Of a stretch of DNA of 64,000 nucleotides, positions 11,468 to 20,639 are shown in pieces. The stretch is taken from the NCBI GenBank assembly GCA_945860295.1, contig CAMAQH010000013.1, forward strand, positions 47,604-111,603. The letters are read 5' to 3'. The stretch comes from Prosthecobacter debontii. Its GTDB lineage: Bacteria > Verrucomicrobiota > Verrucomicrobiia > Verrucomicrobiales > Verrucomicrobiaceae. Both the position numbers and the translations under genes were made by a program. Position 1 is the stretch's first letter. Each line of letters starts with the position of its first letter. The notes under the pieces were generated by a model, which had not been told where the DNA came from, ran no database searches, and saw only the letters and a list, made by a program, of their open reading frames with translations.

Positions 11468-12745
11468 ATGCCACCGCCACGCATTGCCATCATTGGGACC
11501 GGAATCTCCGGTCTAGGCTGTGCGCATTTCCTGCACCGGCGTTTTGACCTAACGCTCTATGAAGCTGCAGATTACATCGGTGGGCATACAAACACAGTCA
11601 CTGTCACTGAGGACGGTTGCGATTTGCCGATCGACACGGGGTTCATGGTCTTCAATCATCAGACCTATCCCCTGCTCTGCCGTCTCTTCAAAGAATTGGG
11701 TGTGGAGACCAAGCGCACGGACATGTCCTTCAGCCTGCGCCATTTACCCACGGGCTATGAATACAATGGCAAGAACCTCGACACAATCTTTGGTCAGCGC
11801 AGCAACCTGCTCAGCCCACGCTTCTGGCGCTTCCTGCTGAAAATTAAACGCTTTAATCAAGAGACGGTCGACGCAATGAACGATTCGCGCTTTGAGAGCA
11901 TGAGTCTCCGGCAGTATGTCGATGCACGCGGCTACGGTGAGGATTTTTTAAATCTCTACATCATTCCCATGGGCAGCGCCGTGTGGTCCACACCGCCAGA
12001 GTTGATGCTGGATTTCCCGGCTATCACCCTGATGCATTTTTGGTTCAACCACGGCTTCCTCGGCATGAGTACGCGACATCCATGGTGGACCGTGGTCGAT
12101 GGTTCACGTCAATATGTGAGAAAACTTGTGCCGCCTTTTCGTGAGCGCATTCGTCTGAACACAGCCGTTCAGCGCATTGAGCGTCAAGATGGTAAAGCCA
12201 TCATCCACACTCAAGATCAGGCACCTGAAACCTACGATAAAGTTATCTTGGCCACGCACGCTCCGACCTCATTGAAAATGCTAGCTGCACCCACGGAGCT
12301 TGAAACTAAGCTGCTTTCCTGCTTTAACTACCAGCCTAATATGGCCACGCTGCATACGGATGATCGTTTCATGCCAAAGACCCGCAAATGCTGGGCTTCA
12401 TGGAACTACCATGTCGAGTATGATCAGAGCGGCGTCATCCAGCCAAGTACTCACTACTGGATGAATCTGCTCCAAGGCGTGTCGGAAAAAACGAACTACT
12501 TTGTCAGCATCAACGGCGCTGAGTCGATTGATCCTGCCAAGGTCATCAAACGCATTCCTTATGAGCACCCGCTCTTTGATGTGCAGGCCACGGCAGCTCA
12601 AAAGCGCCTGCCCGAATTGCATCAAATCTCGCGCGATCAAACAACCTACTTCTGCGGAGCTTGGCAGCGCTACGGCTTCCATGAGGATGGCTTCCTGTCA
12701 GCCGTCAATCTCTGCCGCGACCTGCTCGGAGAAGAACCCTGGTGA
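11468..12745 (+). CDS. FAD-dependent amine-oxidase-like oxidoreductase (COG2907)
   Basis: First gene of a six-gene lipid-modification operon. The 425-residue protein opens with the dinucleotide-binding motif IIGTGISGLGCA (residues 8-19) followed by YEAADYIGGHTNTV, which binds the FAD ribose and pyrophosphate. The C-terminal FCGAWQRYGFHEDGF segment closes the FAD site. In many bacteria this protein is encoded directly before a DUF1365 protein and a CFA-synthase-like methyltransferase, as here. In alphaproteobacteria related clusters are tied to methylated or furan fatty acids, so a desaturase or oxidase acting on a methylated acyl chain is plausible. That link is inference from context. Confidence 0.88.
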   Translation: MPPPRIAIIGTGISGLGCAHFLHRRFDLTLYEAADYIGGHTNTVTVTEDGCDLPIDTGFMVFNHQTYPLLCRLFKELGVETKRTDMSFSLRHLPTGYEYNGKNLDTIFGQRSNLLSPRFWRFLLKIKRFNQETVDAMNDSRFESMSLRQYVDARGYGEDFLNLYIIPMGSAVWSTPPELMLDFPAITLMHFWFNHGFLGMSTRHPWWTVVDGSRQYVRKLVPPFRERIRLNTAVQRIERQDGKAIIHTQDQAPETYDKVILATHAPTSLKMLAAPTELETKLLSCFNYQPNMATLHTDDRFMPKTRKCWASWNYHVEYDQSGVIQPSTHYWMNLLQGVSEKTNYFVSINGAESIDPAKVIKRIPYEHPLFDVQATAAQKRLPELHQISRDQTTYFCGAWQRYGFHEDGFLSAVNLCRDLLGEEPW

Positions 12746-13542
12746 TGAATATATCATCAGCCATCTACGAATGTTCAGTCATGCATCACCGCCTGACGCC
12801 TAAACAGCACCGCTTCGCCTATGATGTGTTTTACCTCTGGCTTGATCTGGACGAGTTGGACACGCTATCCAGCCAGCTGAGGCTCTTTAAGCGCAATCGT
12901 TGGGCTATGTTTTCTTTCTTTGATGCGGATCACATCATGAAGGATGGACAGGAGGTGAAAGCCAACGTGCTTCAGGTGATTCGCGAGTCTGGAGTGGATA
13001 CCGCAAACATCGCCAAAGTGCGGTTGTTGACCTTCCCGCGCATCTTTGGGTACATCTTCAATCCCGTCTGCTTCTACTACTGCTTTGATGCTGATGAGCA
13101 GCCTGTCTGCGCTGTCGCAGAGGTCACAAATACGTTTCACGAACAGAAGCCGTACGTGCTCGCGAATCAGGAGGACGACCGCTTCAGGCTCATTACGCCA
13201 AAGCATTTTTATGTCTCCCCTTTTTGTGGCCTTGAACTGAATTTCGACTTCAAACTTAGACTGCCCACAGAGCATTTAGAAATCCATGTCGATGACCGCC
13301 AAGGCGAAGATCGCGTCATCCTTACCAGTCTTCAGGGAAAGCGCCGCCCGCTCACCGATTCAGGACTACTGGCCTGTGCATTCAAGTATCCGCTACTAAC
13401 CCTGAAGGTGATTTTTCTCATTCACTGGCATGCTTTTCGCCTCTGGATGAAGGGCCTGCACGTTTATCGAAAAAGAGAAGACACCGACCTCCAACGCGGT
13501 GTCTATCGCCCGCACCGCTCCATAACTCCGCAAGAACCATGA
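12745..13542 (+). CDS. DUF1365 family protein
   Basis: Second gene of the lipid operon. The family signatures HHRLTPKQHRFAYDVFYLWL (residues about 13-32), LLTFPRIFGYIFNPVCFYYC and EVTNTFHEQKPYVL are all present. I chose the ATG at 12745, giving a TGATG overlap with the preceding stop. A GTG three bases earlier is also open. The length is 265 residues. Proteins of this family are nearly always encoded between the FAD oxidoreductase and a cyclopropane-fatty-acid synthase. Their biochemical activity is not established in my knowledge. A role in modifying phospholipid acyl chains together with the neighbours is inferred. Confidence 0.88.
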   Translation: MNISSAIYECSVMHHRLTPKQHRFAYDVFYLWLDLDELDTLSSQLRLFKRNRWAMFSFFDADHIMKDGQEVKANVLQVIRESGVDTANIAKVRLLTFPRIFGYIFNPVCFYYCFDADEQPVCAVAEVTNTFHEQKPYVLANQEDDRFRLITPKHFYVSPFCGLELNFDFKLRLPTEHLEIHVDDRQGEDRVILTSLQGKRRPLTDSGLLACAFKYPLLTLKVIFLIHWHAFRLWMKGLHVYRKREDTDLQRGVYRPHRSITPQEP

Positions 13543-14816
13543 ACGCCACCACACTCAAACGTAACAATGGCCAAGCCGCCCCAGCCATGGCTCAAGGCCC
13601 TAGCTTCTATGAGCGACTCGTCATGGGCACGCTGCGCAAATTCCCTCTCGGTGGCCTGCGCATGACGCTGCCAGACGGGCGCGAGCACCGACTCGGAGAT
13701 CCCAAAAGTCCAATCACAGCAGAGATCAGAGTCACCAATCAAGATTTCTTCCGTAAGTGCGCCTTGTATGGAAACGTTGGCTTTGGTGAGTCCTATGTTG
13801 AGAGTGACTGGGAGACCGATGATATCTCCCGCGTGATCTCATGGTTTATCCAAAACATCGTAGCGACACAAGGAACGGAGTCTTCATCCACCCGACTCGC
13901 TGGCACAAATTTACTCAAGGCTTACAACCGCATTCTGCACCTACTCAGGCCAAACAGTGTGAAGACAAGCCGACGCAATATTTCAGATCACTATGATCTT
14001 GGGAACGACTTTTATTCCCTCTGGCTGGACAAGACCATGACCTACTCATCGGCACGCTTTACCCGTGATGGTCAGCCACTCGAAGACGCACAGAACGCCA
14101 AGTATGAAGCGCTCTGCCAGAAGCTGCAGCTCAAAGCCACTGATCATGTGCTGGAGATCGGCTGCGGCTGGGCAGGATTCTGCACCTATGCTGCGCGTGA
14201 GTATAGCTGCCGAGTCACATGCCTCACGATCTCTGAAGAGCAGTTAAAATATGCGACGGATCGTGTGAAGCTTGAAGGTCTGGATCACCTCGTCGAAATC
14301 CGACTTCAGGATTATCGCCACGTCACCGGGCAGTTCGATAAGATCGCTTCTATCGAAATGCTGGAGGCCGTAGGTGAAGCTTATGTGGACACCTATTTTG
14401 CCAAGTGTCATGAGGTGCTCAAACCGAATGGACTACTTGCTTTTCAAGTCATAACGGTGCCTGACTGCAAATATCGAAACATGGTGAAGAGCGTGGATTG
14501 GATTCAAAAGCACATTTTCCCTGGATCACTCCTGCTCAGTCTGGGGCGCATCAATCAAGCCATGAACAAGACTGGCGACATGTTCCTACATGGCGTCGAA
14601 GACCTCGGTGCTAGCTATGTAAAAACTCTGCGCATGTGGCATGAGCGCCTGAACTCAAAGCTCGATGAAGTGAAGGAGCTTGGCTTTGATGAGCGGTTCA
14701 TTCGCAAATGGAACTTCTATTTCCAATACTGCGAAGCTGCGTTTGCGACCCGCAACATCAGCGTCGTCCAAGCGGTCTATACCCGCCCGAATAATAGCAC
14801 ACTCGCGCGGTCATGA
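13539..14816 (+). CDS. Cyclopropane-fatty-acid synthase-like SAM methyltransferase
   Basis: A 425-residue member of the CFA synthase/mycolic acid methyltransferase family. It transfers a methyl or methylene group from S-adenosylmethionine to the double bond of an unsaturated phospholipid acyl chain at the inner membrane. The SAM-binding motif VLEIGCGWAGFCTYAAREY lies near residue 204. The family block RNISDHYDLGNDFYSLWLDK comes before it, and EMLEAVGEAYVDTYF and FPGSLLLSLGRI follow it. The ATG overlaps the DUF1365 stop by four bases (ATGA). A short N-terminal extension precedes the usual domain. Whether the product is a true cyclopropane or a methylated, furan-type precursor cannot be read from the sequence. 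Confidence 0.93.
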   Translation: MNATTLKRNNGQAAPAMAQGPSFYERLVMGTLRKFPLGGLRMTLPDGREHRLGDPKSPITAEIRVTNQDFFRKCALYGNVGFGESYVESDWETDDISRVISWFIQNIVATQGTESSSTRLAGTNLLKAYNRILHLLRPNSVKTSRRNISDHYDLGNDFYSLWLDKTMTYSSARFTRDGQPLEDAQNAKYEALCQKLQLKATDHVLEIGCGWAGFCTYAAREYSCRVTCLTISEEQLKYATDRVKLEGLDHLVEIRLQDYRHVTGQFDKIASIEMLEAVGEAYVDTYFAKCHEVLKPNGLLAFQVITVPDCKYRNMVKSVDWIQKHIFPGSLLLSLGRINQAMNKTGDMFLHGVEDLGASYVKTLRMWHERLNSKLDEVKELGFDERFIRKWNFYFQYCEAAFATRNISVVQAVYTRPNNSTLARS

Positions 14817-15151
14817 TCCTCACGCTCCGCATCTTCTTCATCGTGGTCCTCGCATCCATGCTCTGCGTCACGACTTGGGCCAGCACGCATGTCGCGGTTT
14901 GGAAACTACCTTATGAGACTTGGACGCATCCGTGGTTCATCGCGACTTTGTTTGATGCCTACTGGGGCTTCCTGACTTTCTACTGCTGGCTGGTTTATAA
15001 AGAGGTGTCATGGGTGGCCCGCATCGCTTGGTTACCCAGCATCTTATTGCTCGGAAACATCGCCATGGCCATTTACGCGCTCATCCAGCTATTTAAAGCG
15101 CCACTGAATGCTCGGATCGAAGACGTGCTGATTCGGAGGAGTGCGAGGTGA
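14813..15151 (+). CDS. DUF1475-like small membrane protein
   Basis: A 112-residue protein with three hydrophobic segments. The blocks WASTHVAVWKLP, HPWFIATLFDAYWGFLTFYC and LLGNIAMAIYALIQLF match what I recall of the DUF1475 family, whose members sit in the same cluster as CFA-type synthases in other bacteria. The start overlaps the methyltransferase stop by four bases. The function is unknown. Its place in an overlapping operon makes a role in membrane-lipid modification likely but unproven. Confidence 0.75.
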   Translation: MILTLRIFFIVVLASMLCVTTWASTHVAVWKLPYETWTHPWFIATLFDAYWGFLTFYCWLVYKEVSWVARIAWLPSILLLGNIAMAIYALIQLFKAPLNARIEDVLIRRSAR

Positions 15152-15630
15152 TTGGCCAAAAGGCTTCTCTGTGGCAGCTCTGGATCACTCATCCTATCCT
15201 GCAACAGCTCACCCAAGGAGTCTCACCACCAAAGATTGCCCAAGCCATCTCTTATGGGATCACTCTCGGCCTGTTTCCCATCCTTGGATCAAACACTATA
15301 CTCACACTGGCTGTGGGTGTCACATTGCGGCTAAACCAGCCCATCTTGCAGGTCTTCAAAACACTTACTTACCCCTTTCAATGGGTTACAGTTTTCGGAT
15401 TCTATCGCGCAGGCGAATGGCTTTTTAATGCGCCACATGTCAGCATTCACATTCCCACGATGATGAAGCGTTTTTTTGCTGAGCCAGGCCCATTCTTTAA
15501 AGACTACGGTATGACAGCACTCTACGGCATCGCTGTTTGGTTGATACTCGCGCCTGCCATCGGCTGGCTCATTTACGTCATCACCAAGATCATGATCGAA
15601 AAACTGGTCTCCCTGAAAAACACACACTAG
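15148..15630 (+). CDS. DUF2062 membrane protein
   Basis: A 160-residue protein with the DUF2062 pattern: SPPKIAQAISYGITLGLFPI followed by a helix pair and a C-terminal membrane segment. The start is a GTG at 15148 that overlaps the DUF1475 stop by four bases. GGAGGA at 15135-15140, seven bases upstream, is the clearest ribosome-binding site in this operon and fixes the start. DUF2062 domains are often found with glycosyltransferases or lipid enzymes. Here the domain stands alone as the fifth gene of the lipid operon. The molecular role is unknown. Confidence 0.82.
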   Translation: MIGQKASLWQLWITHPILQQLTQGVSPPKIAQAISYGITLGLFPILGSNTILTLAVGVTLRLNQPILQVFKTLTYPFQWVTVFGFYRAGEWLFNAPHVSIHIPTMMKRFFAEPGPFFKDYGMTALYGIAVWLILAPAIGWLIYVITKIMIEKLVSLKNTH

Positions 15631-15644
15631 CAGCCCATCGCTTC

Positions 15645-16403
15645 ATGATCATAGCAGCCCTCATCCTACTCGCCCTTTTTCTGTTTACTTGGTGGCTCAG
15701 TGTCAGGCTCGACAACTATTCGTTTGTGGATGTCACATGGTCGCTCGCCTTTGCCCCCGTTGCCGTTTGGCTGGCCTTTTCAGGAGAAGGTTGGCTAACA
15801 CGGCGCTACGCGATTGCCACTCTGGTTTCCACCTGGAGCCTGCGCCTTGGCATTCATTTGTGGCGGCGCGTGGCCAGTCATCATCCAAAGGAAGATGTGC
15901 GTTATGCGGTGCTTCGTGAGAAATGGAAGGTCAATCCGCCACGCGCTTTCCTTTGGTTCTTCCTGATGCAGGCTGCGCTGGTCTGGCTGCTCATGCTGCC
16001 GGTGTATTTGATCGCTCAGCAGTCAGCCACAGGCTTTCACACTCTTGAATGGCTAGGTCTGGCCACTTGGACAATAGCGCTCATCGGAGAAGGTGTCGCA
16101 GATGCGCAGCTAGCTCGTTTCAAGAAACTTGGTAAAGGCATCTGCCAAAAGGGGCTTTGGCACTACAGTCGGCATCCGAATTACTTTTTTCAGAGCCTGC
16201 TCTGGTGGGGACTTTTTCTCATGGCGCTGCCTACACCCTGGGGGTTGACAGCGATCATCGCTCCCGTGGTGATGCTGCATTTTCTGCTCAACGTCACCGG
16301 TATTCCGCTGACGGAAAAGCTCTCTGTCGAGAAACGGGGTGACGCCTACCGGGAGTATCAACGCAGCACGAGCGCCTTTGTGCCTTGGTTCCGCAAACGC
16401 TGA
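15645..16403 (+). CDS. DUF1295 family membrane protein (steroid-dehydrogenase-like)
   Basis: A 252-residue integral membrane protein with about six to seven hydrophobic segments. The motifs DNYSFVDVTWSLAFAPVAVW, KGLWHYSRHPNYFFQSLLWW and KRGDAYREYQRSTSAFVPWF are characteristic of DUF1295. This family is related to 3-oxo-5-alpha-steroid 4-dehydrogenases and isoprenylcysteine carboxyl methyltransferases, and the SRHPNY block is the shared core. The ATG at 15645 was chosen. The frame is open to 15537, but that extension overlaps the previous gene and is not protein-like. It is the last gene of the operon, 14 bases after DUF2062, and probably acts as a reductase on a lipid double bond. That function is inferred. 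Confidence 0.85.
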   Translation: MIIAALILLALFLFTWWLSVRLDNYSFVDVTWSLAFAPVAVWLAFSGEGWLTRRYAIATLVSTWSLRLGIHLWRRVASHHPKEDVRYAVLREKWKVNPPRAFLWFFLMQAALVWLLMLPVYLIAQQSATGFHTLEWLGLATWTIALIGEGVADAQLARFKKLGKGICQKGLWHYSRHPNYFFQSLLWWGLFLMALPTPWGLTAIIAPVVMLHFLLNVTGIPLTEKLSVEKRGDAYREYQRSTSAFVPWFRKR

Positions 16404-16409
16404 GTCAAA

Positions 16410-17702
16410 CTACACCAACCCCTTTTGGCGTTTCGCATGGACAGCAGCGGAGTATTCACTGCTATTGAAATCCACATAAGCTTCCGAGAGGTCGGTGGTG
16501 TAGACGATGTGATTGGCGCTGCCCAAATTTAAATCGATGGTCACGGAGAAGCGCGGTTCTTTGACCACCTTTTCCAGATCAGCAACAGGTGTCTTAGCCG
16601 TGAGGCCACCTTTGCAGGCCTGGATACCGCTGAAATAGATATCAATCATCTCCTCTCGGATTCGAGCGCCGGAGTAACCAACCGCATGAATGATGCGGCC
16701 CCAGTTTGGATCACTGCCATTGAAGGAACACTTCACGAGTAGGCTCTTGGCCACAGCCTCAGCCGCCTTCTTGGCATCACTCTGAGTGCGGGCATTGCGG
16801 ACACGTATCTCGACGAACTTGGTCACACGCTCGCCATCACTCACAATCATTTTAGCCAACTCCATCATCACTTTTTGCAGGGCACAGCGGAAGATTTCAG
16901 CTTCGGGTGAACCCTTCTTGATGGCTGGCGCATTCGCCTGGCCATTGGTCATGACGATCACAGTGTCATTCGTGCTTGTATCGCCATCAATGGTGATTCG
17001 ATTAAACGACTGATCCACGGCAAAGCGCATGGCGCGCTTCAACTCGTCTTTGGAAACCTTTGCGTCCGTGGTGATGAAGGAAAGCATGGTCGCCATGTTT
17101 GGGCAGATCATGCCCGCACCTTTAGCGATGCCGCCGACGCGGAAGCTCTGCCCTTTTCCAATAGGAACCTCGATCGCATAGATCTTAGGCTTCGTATCAC
17201 TCGTCATGATGGCGCGAGCGGCATCATCATTCCCAATCGGAGAAAGAATGTCTGCAAGCTCACGAACGCGTGGAGTGATGCGCTGGATGGGCATGTTCAT
17301 GCCGATGATGCCGGTCGAACAAACGAGCACCTGCCTCATGCGCACTCCGAGTGATTCGGCGGTCGCCTTGCACATGGCCTTGGCATCATGGATGCCTTGA
17401 AGGCCAGTGCATGCGTTCGCATTTCCGCTGTTGGCAATGATTGCACGAGTGTCGCTATCCTTGATGTGCAATTGAGAAACACGTACACAGGCTGCACGCA
17501 CTTTATTGGTCGTGAATGCAGCATCCGTGACGGTCGGCACATCCGACGTGATCATCATGAGATCCAACCGAGTGACGTCTGGATTCTTGATGCCGCAGGA
17601 GATCGCCGCAGCCTTAAAACCCCTGGCGGCCGTGACACCACCTTCGATAACCTTGAATGGCACCTTGATAGAATGGCAGGGATCAAATTCTTCGTTGTTC
17701 AT
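16410..17702 (-). CDS. argJ: Bifunctional ornithine acetyltransferase / N-acetylglutamate synthase
   Basis: Recycles the acetyl group between N-acetylornithine and glutamate in arginine synthesis. If it also accepts acetyl-CoA it makes N-acetylglutamate too. The 430-residue precursor contains the autocleavage site KGAGMICPNMATML. Thr205 would be the new N-terminal nucleophile of the beta subunit. DGDTSTNDT and NGSDPNWGRI are further family blocks. The ATG at 17702 (MNNEEFDPCHSIK) overlaps the argC stop by one base (TGATG). The frame open further upstream runs through argC and was rejected. Co-transcription with argC is likely. Confidence 0.96.
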   Translation of the reverse strand: MNNEEFDPCHSIKVPFKVIEGGVTAARGFKAAAISCGIKNPDVTRLDLMMITSDVPTVTDAAFTTNKVRAACVRVSQLHIKDSDTRAIIANSGNANACTGLQGIHDAKAMCKATAESLGVRMRQVLVCSTGIIGMNMPIQRITPRVRELADILSPIGNDDAARAIMTSDTKPKIYAIEVPIGKGQSFRVGGIAKGAGMICPNMATMLSFITTDAKVSKDELKRAMRFAVDQSFNRITIDGDTSTNDTVIVMTNGQANAPAIKKGSPEAEIFRCALQKVMMELAKMIVSDGERVTKFVEIRVRNARTQSDAKKAAEAVAKSLLVKCSFNGSDPNWGRIIHAVGYSGARIREEMIDIYFSGIQACKGGLTAKTPVADLEKVVKEPRFSVTIDLNLGSANHIVYTTDLSEAYVDFNSSEYSAAVHAKRQKGLV

Positions 17703-18751
17703 CAGATATTCATGAGTCCAGCGGTAGGCGCAAAGCCGCAGACGAGGTTCATATTTTGAACGGCCTGACCGGACGCTCCTTTCCCAATATTGTCTTCTGC
17801 GCTCATGAGGATGAGCCGACCCGCACGCGAATCGTAGGACCAACCGATGTCCACAAAGTTTGTTCCAACGACGTTCTTCGTGTCGGGTGATTGATTCACA
17901 CCCAGCAGTCTCACAAAGGGTTGCGCGTCATAGGCTGCGTGAAGCACCGCGCCGACCTGCTCAGCCGTGATGCCGGGATTTGGTGTGGCAAAGATCGTGG
18001 TGCAAATGCCGGAGTGCGTGGGCATGAGATGCGGCACGAAGGTCAGCTTCACAGCGCGACCGGCGGCGATTTCGAGTTCTTGGCCGACCTCGCTCAAATG
18101 GCGATGCACTGGCACGCTGTAACTGCGCACGCTGTTCTGTACTTCACAGAAAAGCAGCGGTACGCTTTCCTTGCGCCCCGCACCGCTAGCACCGCTCATG
18201 CTGGACACGGCGAGCGGATCTTCTGCAAGCAGACCAGCTTTAAATAAAGGGATCAGAGGCAAAAGAATACTCGTCGGATAGCAGCCTGGACAGGCGATCA
18301 GACGTGCCTTCTTGATGTCATCTGCGCGCACTTCTGGCAGAGCATAGACAGCTTCATCGAGCAGTTCTGGCGCGGGATGTTCCTGCATATAGAACTCCTT
18401 GTACAAAGCGGCGCTGCGCAGCCGGAAGTCGGCACTGAGGTCGATGACTTTCAATCCCGCTTCGAGCAGAGGCTTGGCGAATTCGACCGACACGCCATGA
18501 GGCAGAGCCAGGAATGCGATCTCAGCTCCTGTGGCTTTGAGTGCTGCCACATCAGGATTTGAAAAGGTCAAAGTATCTGCTACTCCGACGCCACGGAAGC
18601 GCGGAAACTCAACCGACAAGGGTTTGCCTGCAAGTGTGCGTGAGGTCACTGCAACCAGCTCAGCATGAGGATGCCGCAACAGGAGTCGCAGGAGTTCGAT
18701 GCCTGAGTATCCACTAGCGCCGAGGACAGCAATTTTAACGGGAGAAGCCAT
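17702..18751 (-). CDS. argC: N-acetyl-gamma-glutamyl-phosphate reductase
   Basis: Reduces N-acetylglutamyl phosphate with NADPH to the semialdehyde, the third step of arginine synthesis. The 349-residue protein has the NADP-binding GASGYSG motif (residues 11-17) and the active-site CPGCYPTS with catalytic Cys157. FVPHLMPTHSGI holds the usual catalytic histidine region, although the family often has RG where this protein has HSG. It sits directly upstream of argJ on the minus strand. No ARG-box-like operator was recognised. Confidence 0.96.
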   Translation of the reverse strand: MASPVKIAVLGASGYSGIELLRLLLRHPHAELVAVTSRTLAGKPLSVEFPRFRGVGVADTLTFSNPDVAALKATGAEIAFLALPHGVSVEFAKPLLEAGLKVIDLSADFRLRSAALYKEFYMQEHPAPELLDEAVYALPEVRADDIKKARLIACPGCYPTSILLPLIPLFKAGLLAEDPLAVSSMSGASGAGRKESVPLLFCEVQNSVRSYSVPVHRHLSEVGQELEIAAGRAVKLTFVPHLMPTHSGICTTIFATPNPGITAEQVGAVLHAAYDAQPFVRLLGVNQSPDTKNVVGTNFVDIGWSYDSRAGRLILMSAEDNIGKGASGQAVQNMNLVCGFAPTAGLMNI

Positions 18752-18812
18752 TTGAGAGGGGGGTGATTATGAAGTCCCTAAGACGCCCTGCAACTTCGAT
18801 TTGCCCCTGTTT

Positions 18813-19568
18813 TCACCAAAAGCCCCACTGCTGAGTCCGCAGCGCGTAGATGCCTAACAGTAAATTACCAACCGCGTGCATGATCACACAGGCTCCTAGG
18901 CTGCGCGTGCGCACGGCCAGTGCATAGACGAGTGAACCCCACAGAAAAGCTGCCAAGTAGTCCTGCGGAGTGTGAATTAGCATGACCATGGTGGTTACAA
19001 TCCAGAAGCCTTTCCAGCTGTGTGCTCCAAACGATACGCTGTGCCAGTCAGCCTCGCCTGCATTGACATAGCGCATGAGAAAGCCGCGCCACATTAGCTC
19101 CTCCACTAGCGGCACGATGACGACCATACGCACGAAGCGCATGATGACTGCCGCCATTTCCCAAGCTGGAAATTTGGCGAGGATCGTGGGATCAAAGCCC
19201 TCCTCACGCTTAACGAGTCCGAGCCAGGACCACCACTCAGGATCTTCACCACCAGCGGCTAGTTTGGCATGAAGCCAGGCTGGAGTGATCCAGATCGCAA
19301 TGCCAATCACAGCCAGCAAACATGCCAGCCCGATTCCACGCCAAGGCGCTAACTGATAATGCTGACGAAACCACAGCAGCAAGCCGCCACAGATCAATGT
19401 CTGCAAGGGATACACCCAGTGCTCGGGTGCCTGCTGATACCATGACAGCTCGGGATTCTCGATCCGAAACCAACCTGGCACAGCGACGAACAGCGTGAAC
19501 AACATCAAAGGCAACACGTGCGCCGCCATCGCTGATTGGCGAAGTTGGATGAAGCGTGAAGACATCAA
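18813..19568 (-). CDS. CPBP-family intramembrane metalloprotease (CAAX-protease-like)
   Basis: A 251-residue membrane protein with about seven to eight hydrophobic segments. The CPBP/Abi motifs are complete: VEELMWRGF (Glu156, Glu157, Arg161), MLIHTPQDY (His199) and CVIMHAVGNLL (His231). These residues form the metal site of Rce1-type proteases. The layout resembles the CPBP half of exosortase-linked proteases (TIGR03008-like), which fits a Verrucomicrobial PEP-CTERM system. No exosortase lies in the window. The start overlaps the NHL-protein stop by four bases, so the two genes are probably translationally coupled. The substrate is unknown. Confidence 0.85.
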   Translation of the reverse strand: MMSSRFIQLRQSAMAAHVLPLMLFTLFVAVPGWFRIENPELSWYQQAPEHWVYPLQTLICGGLLLWFRQHYQLAPWRGIGLACLLAVIGIAIWITPAWLHAKLAAGGEDPEWWSWLGLVKREEGFDPTILAKFPAWEMAAVIMRFVRMVVIVPLVEELMWRGFLMRYVNAGEADWHSVSFGAHSWKGFWIVTTMVMLIHTPQDYLAAFLWGSLVYALAVRTRSLGACVIMHAVGNLLLGIYALRTQQWGFW

Positions 19569-20617
19569 TGGCGCTGGATCTTGAGGATGCGATTGTTGTA
19601 GCTGTCAGTGATGTAAAGCTCGCCCGACTCGGGATGCACCGTCACGCCGTGAGGCCGTGCGAGTTGGCAATTGAGAGGATCACCGCCGACGCCTGCACTG
19701 CCATGTTTACCCGTTCCAGCGATGCGCTCAATCTTACCGGTGGTAGGAATGTAGCGCCGCACGAGATGGCTCTCTGCATCGGCGATGATGACGCTATCAT
19801 CTTTATCCACACACAGATGTTTAGGTCCATTCATCGTCGCCTCCAGCGCTAGACCGCCATCTCCCTCCCCACCTTTTTTACCGCTGGCATTCACCAGCGT
19901 GCGGATGTGCCCGGTCTTGTCCACCACACGCAGGGCATTGCCGCCACGCTCCAAAATGTACACGTTGCCCTGACGGTCCGGCGCCACCGCGCGAGGGTCC
20001 ACTAGTGGTGCTTCTGTGGCGACCTCTCCATCCTTCGGAAGACCTTTTTTGCCATTGCCAGCAATAACTCGTGACTTGTTGGTGGTCAGGTCGAGTTCAT
20101 GAACTTGGCGCAGATCGGCGATGTAGAGCTTTGTGCCGTCGAAGTTCAGCGTGATGCAGTAAGGTCCGCTTCCGCGCGCTTTTTCCGCAGAAACTTGCCA
20201 GCCTTCGCAAGTCTTCAATGTGCGCGCTTTGACATCGACTTCACGGATGCGGCCATTCCAGGTGTCTCCGATCAAAATATTGCCACTGGGCATAATGGCG
20301 AAGTTATGCGGTCCATTGAACTGCGCACGAATCGCTGGGCCACCATCACCACTAAAGCCAGGTTTGAGTTGGCCTGCGAAGTGCGTGATAACGCCGCCGC
20401 CGTCCACTTGCAGCAAGCGATTACCAGATGTCATTTCGATAATCCACATGTGCCCACCTGAGTCGAACTCGGTGCCGAACGGCTCACGCAGCAGAGCTTC
20501 AGTGGCTGGAATATCCACCGCGTCCTGCGTGCCCCCCGCCACGAGCAGGATTTGATCGGCATGGATCACGGAGAGAGAAGCGAAGCAGATAAACGTGAGT
20601 AAGGCAGGCAGTTTCAT
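19565..20617 (-). CDS. Secreted NHL-repeat beta-propeller protein
   Basis: A 350-residue protein with a Sec signal peptide (residues about 1-20; LPALLTFICFASLSVIHADQ). The mature part is an NHL beta-propeller. The repeats are visible as GFSGDGGPAIRAQFNGPHNF, RAVAPDRQGNVYILERGGNA, GPKHLCVDKDDSVIIADAES and RPHGVTVHPESGELYITDSY. NHL propellers bind proteins or small ligands and are often scaffolds or hydrolases. No catalytic residues can be assigned. It overlaps the downstream CPBP protease by four bases, which suggests joint function or only transcription coupling. Confidence 0.85.
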   Translation of the reverse strand: MKLPALLTFICFASLSVIHADQILLVAGGTQDAVDIPATEALLREPFGTEFDSGGHMWIIEMTSGNRLLQVDGGGVITHFAGQLKPGFSGDGGPAIRAQFNGPHNFAIMPSGNILIGDTWNGRIREVDVKARTLKTCEGWQVSAEKARGSGPYCITLNFDGTKLYIADLRQVHELDLTTNKSRVIAGNGKKGLPKDGEVATEAPLVDPRAVAPDRQGNVYILERGGNALRVVDKTGHIRTLVNASGKKGGEGDGGLALEATMNGPKHLCVDKDDSVIIADAESHLVRRYIPTTGKIERIAGTGKHGSAGVGGDPLNCQLARPHGVTVHPESGELYITDSYNNRILKIQRH

Positions 20618-20639
20618 GAGAGTTCGATCTTGGGCAGTT

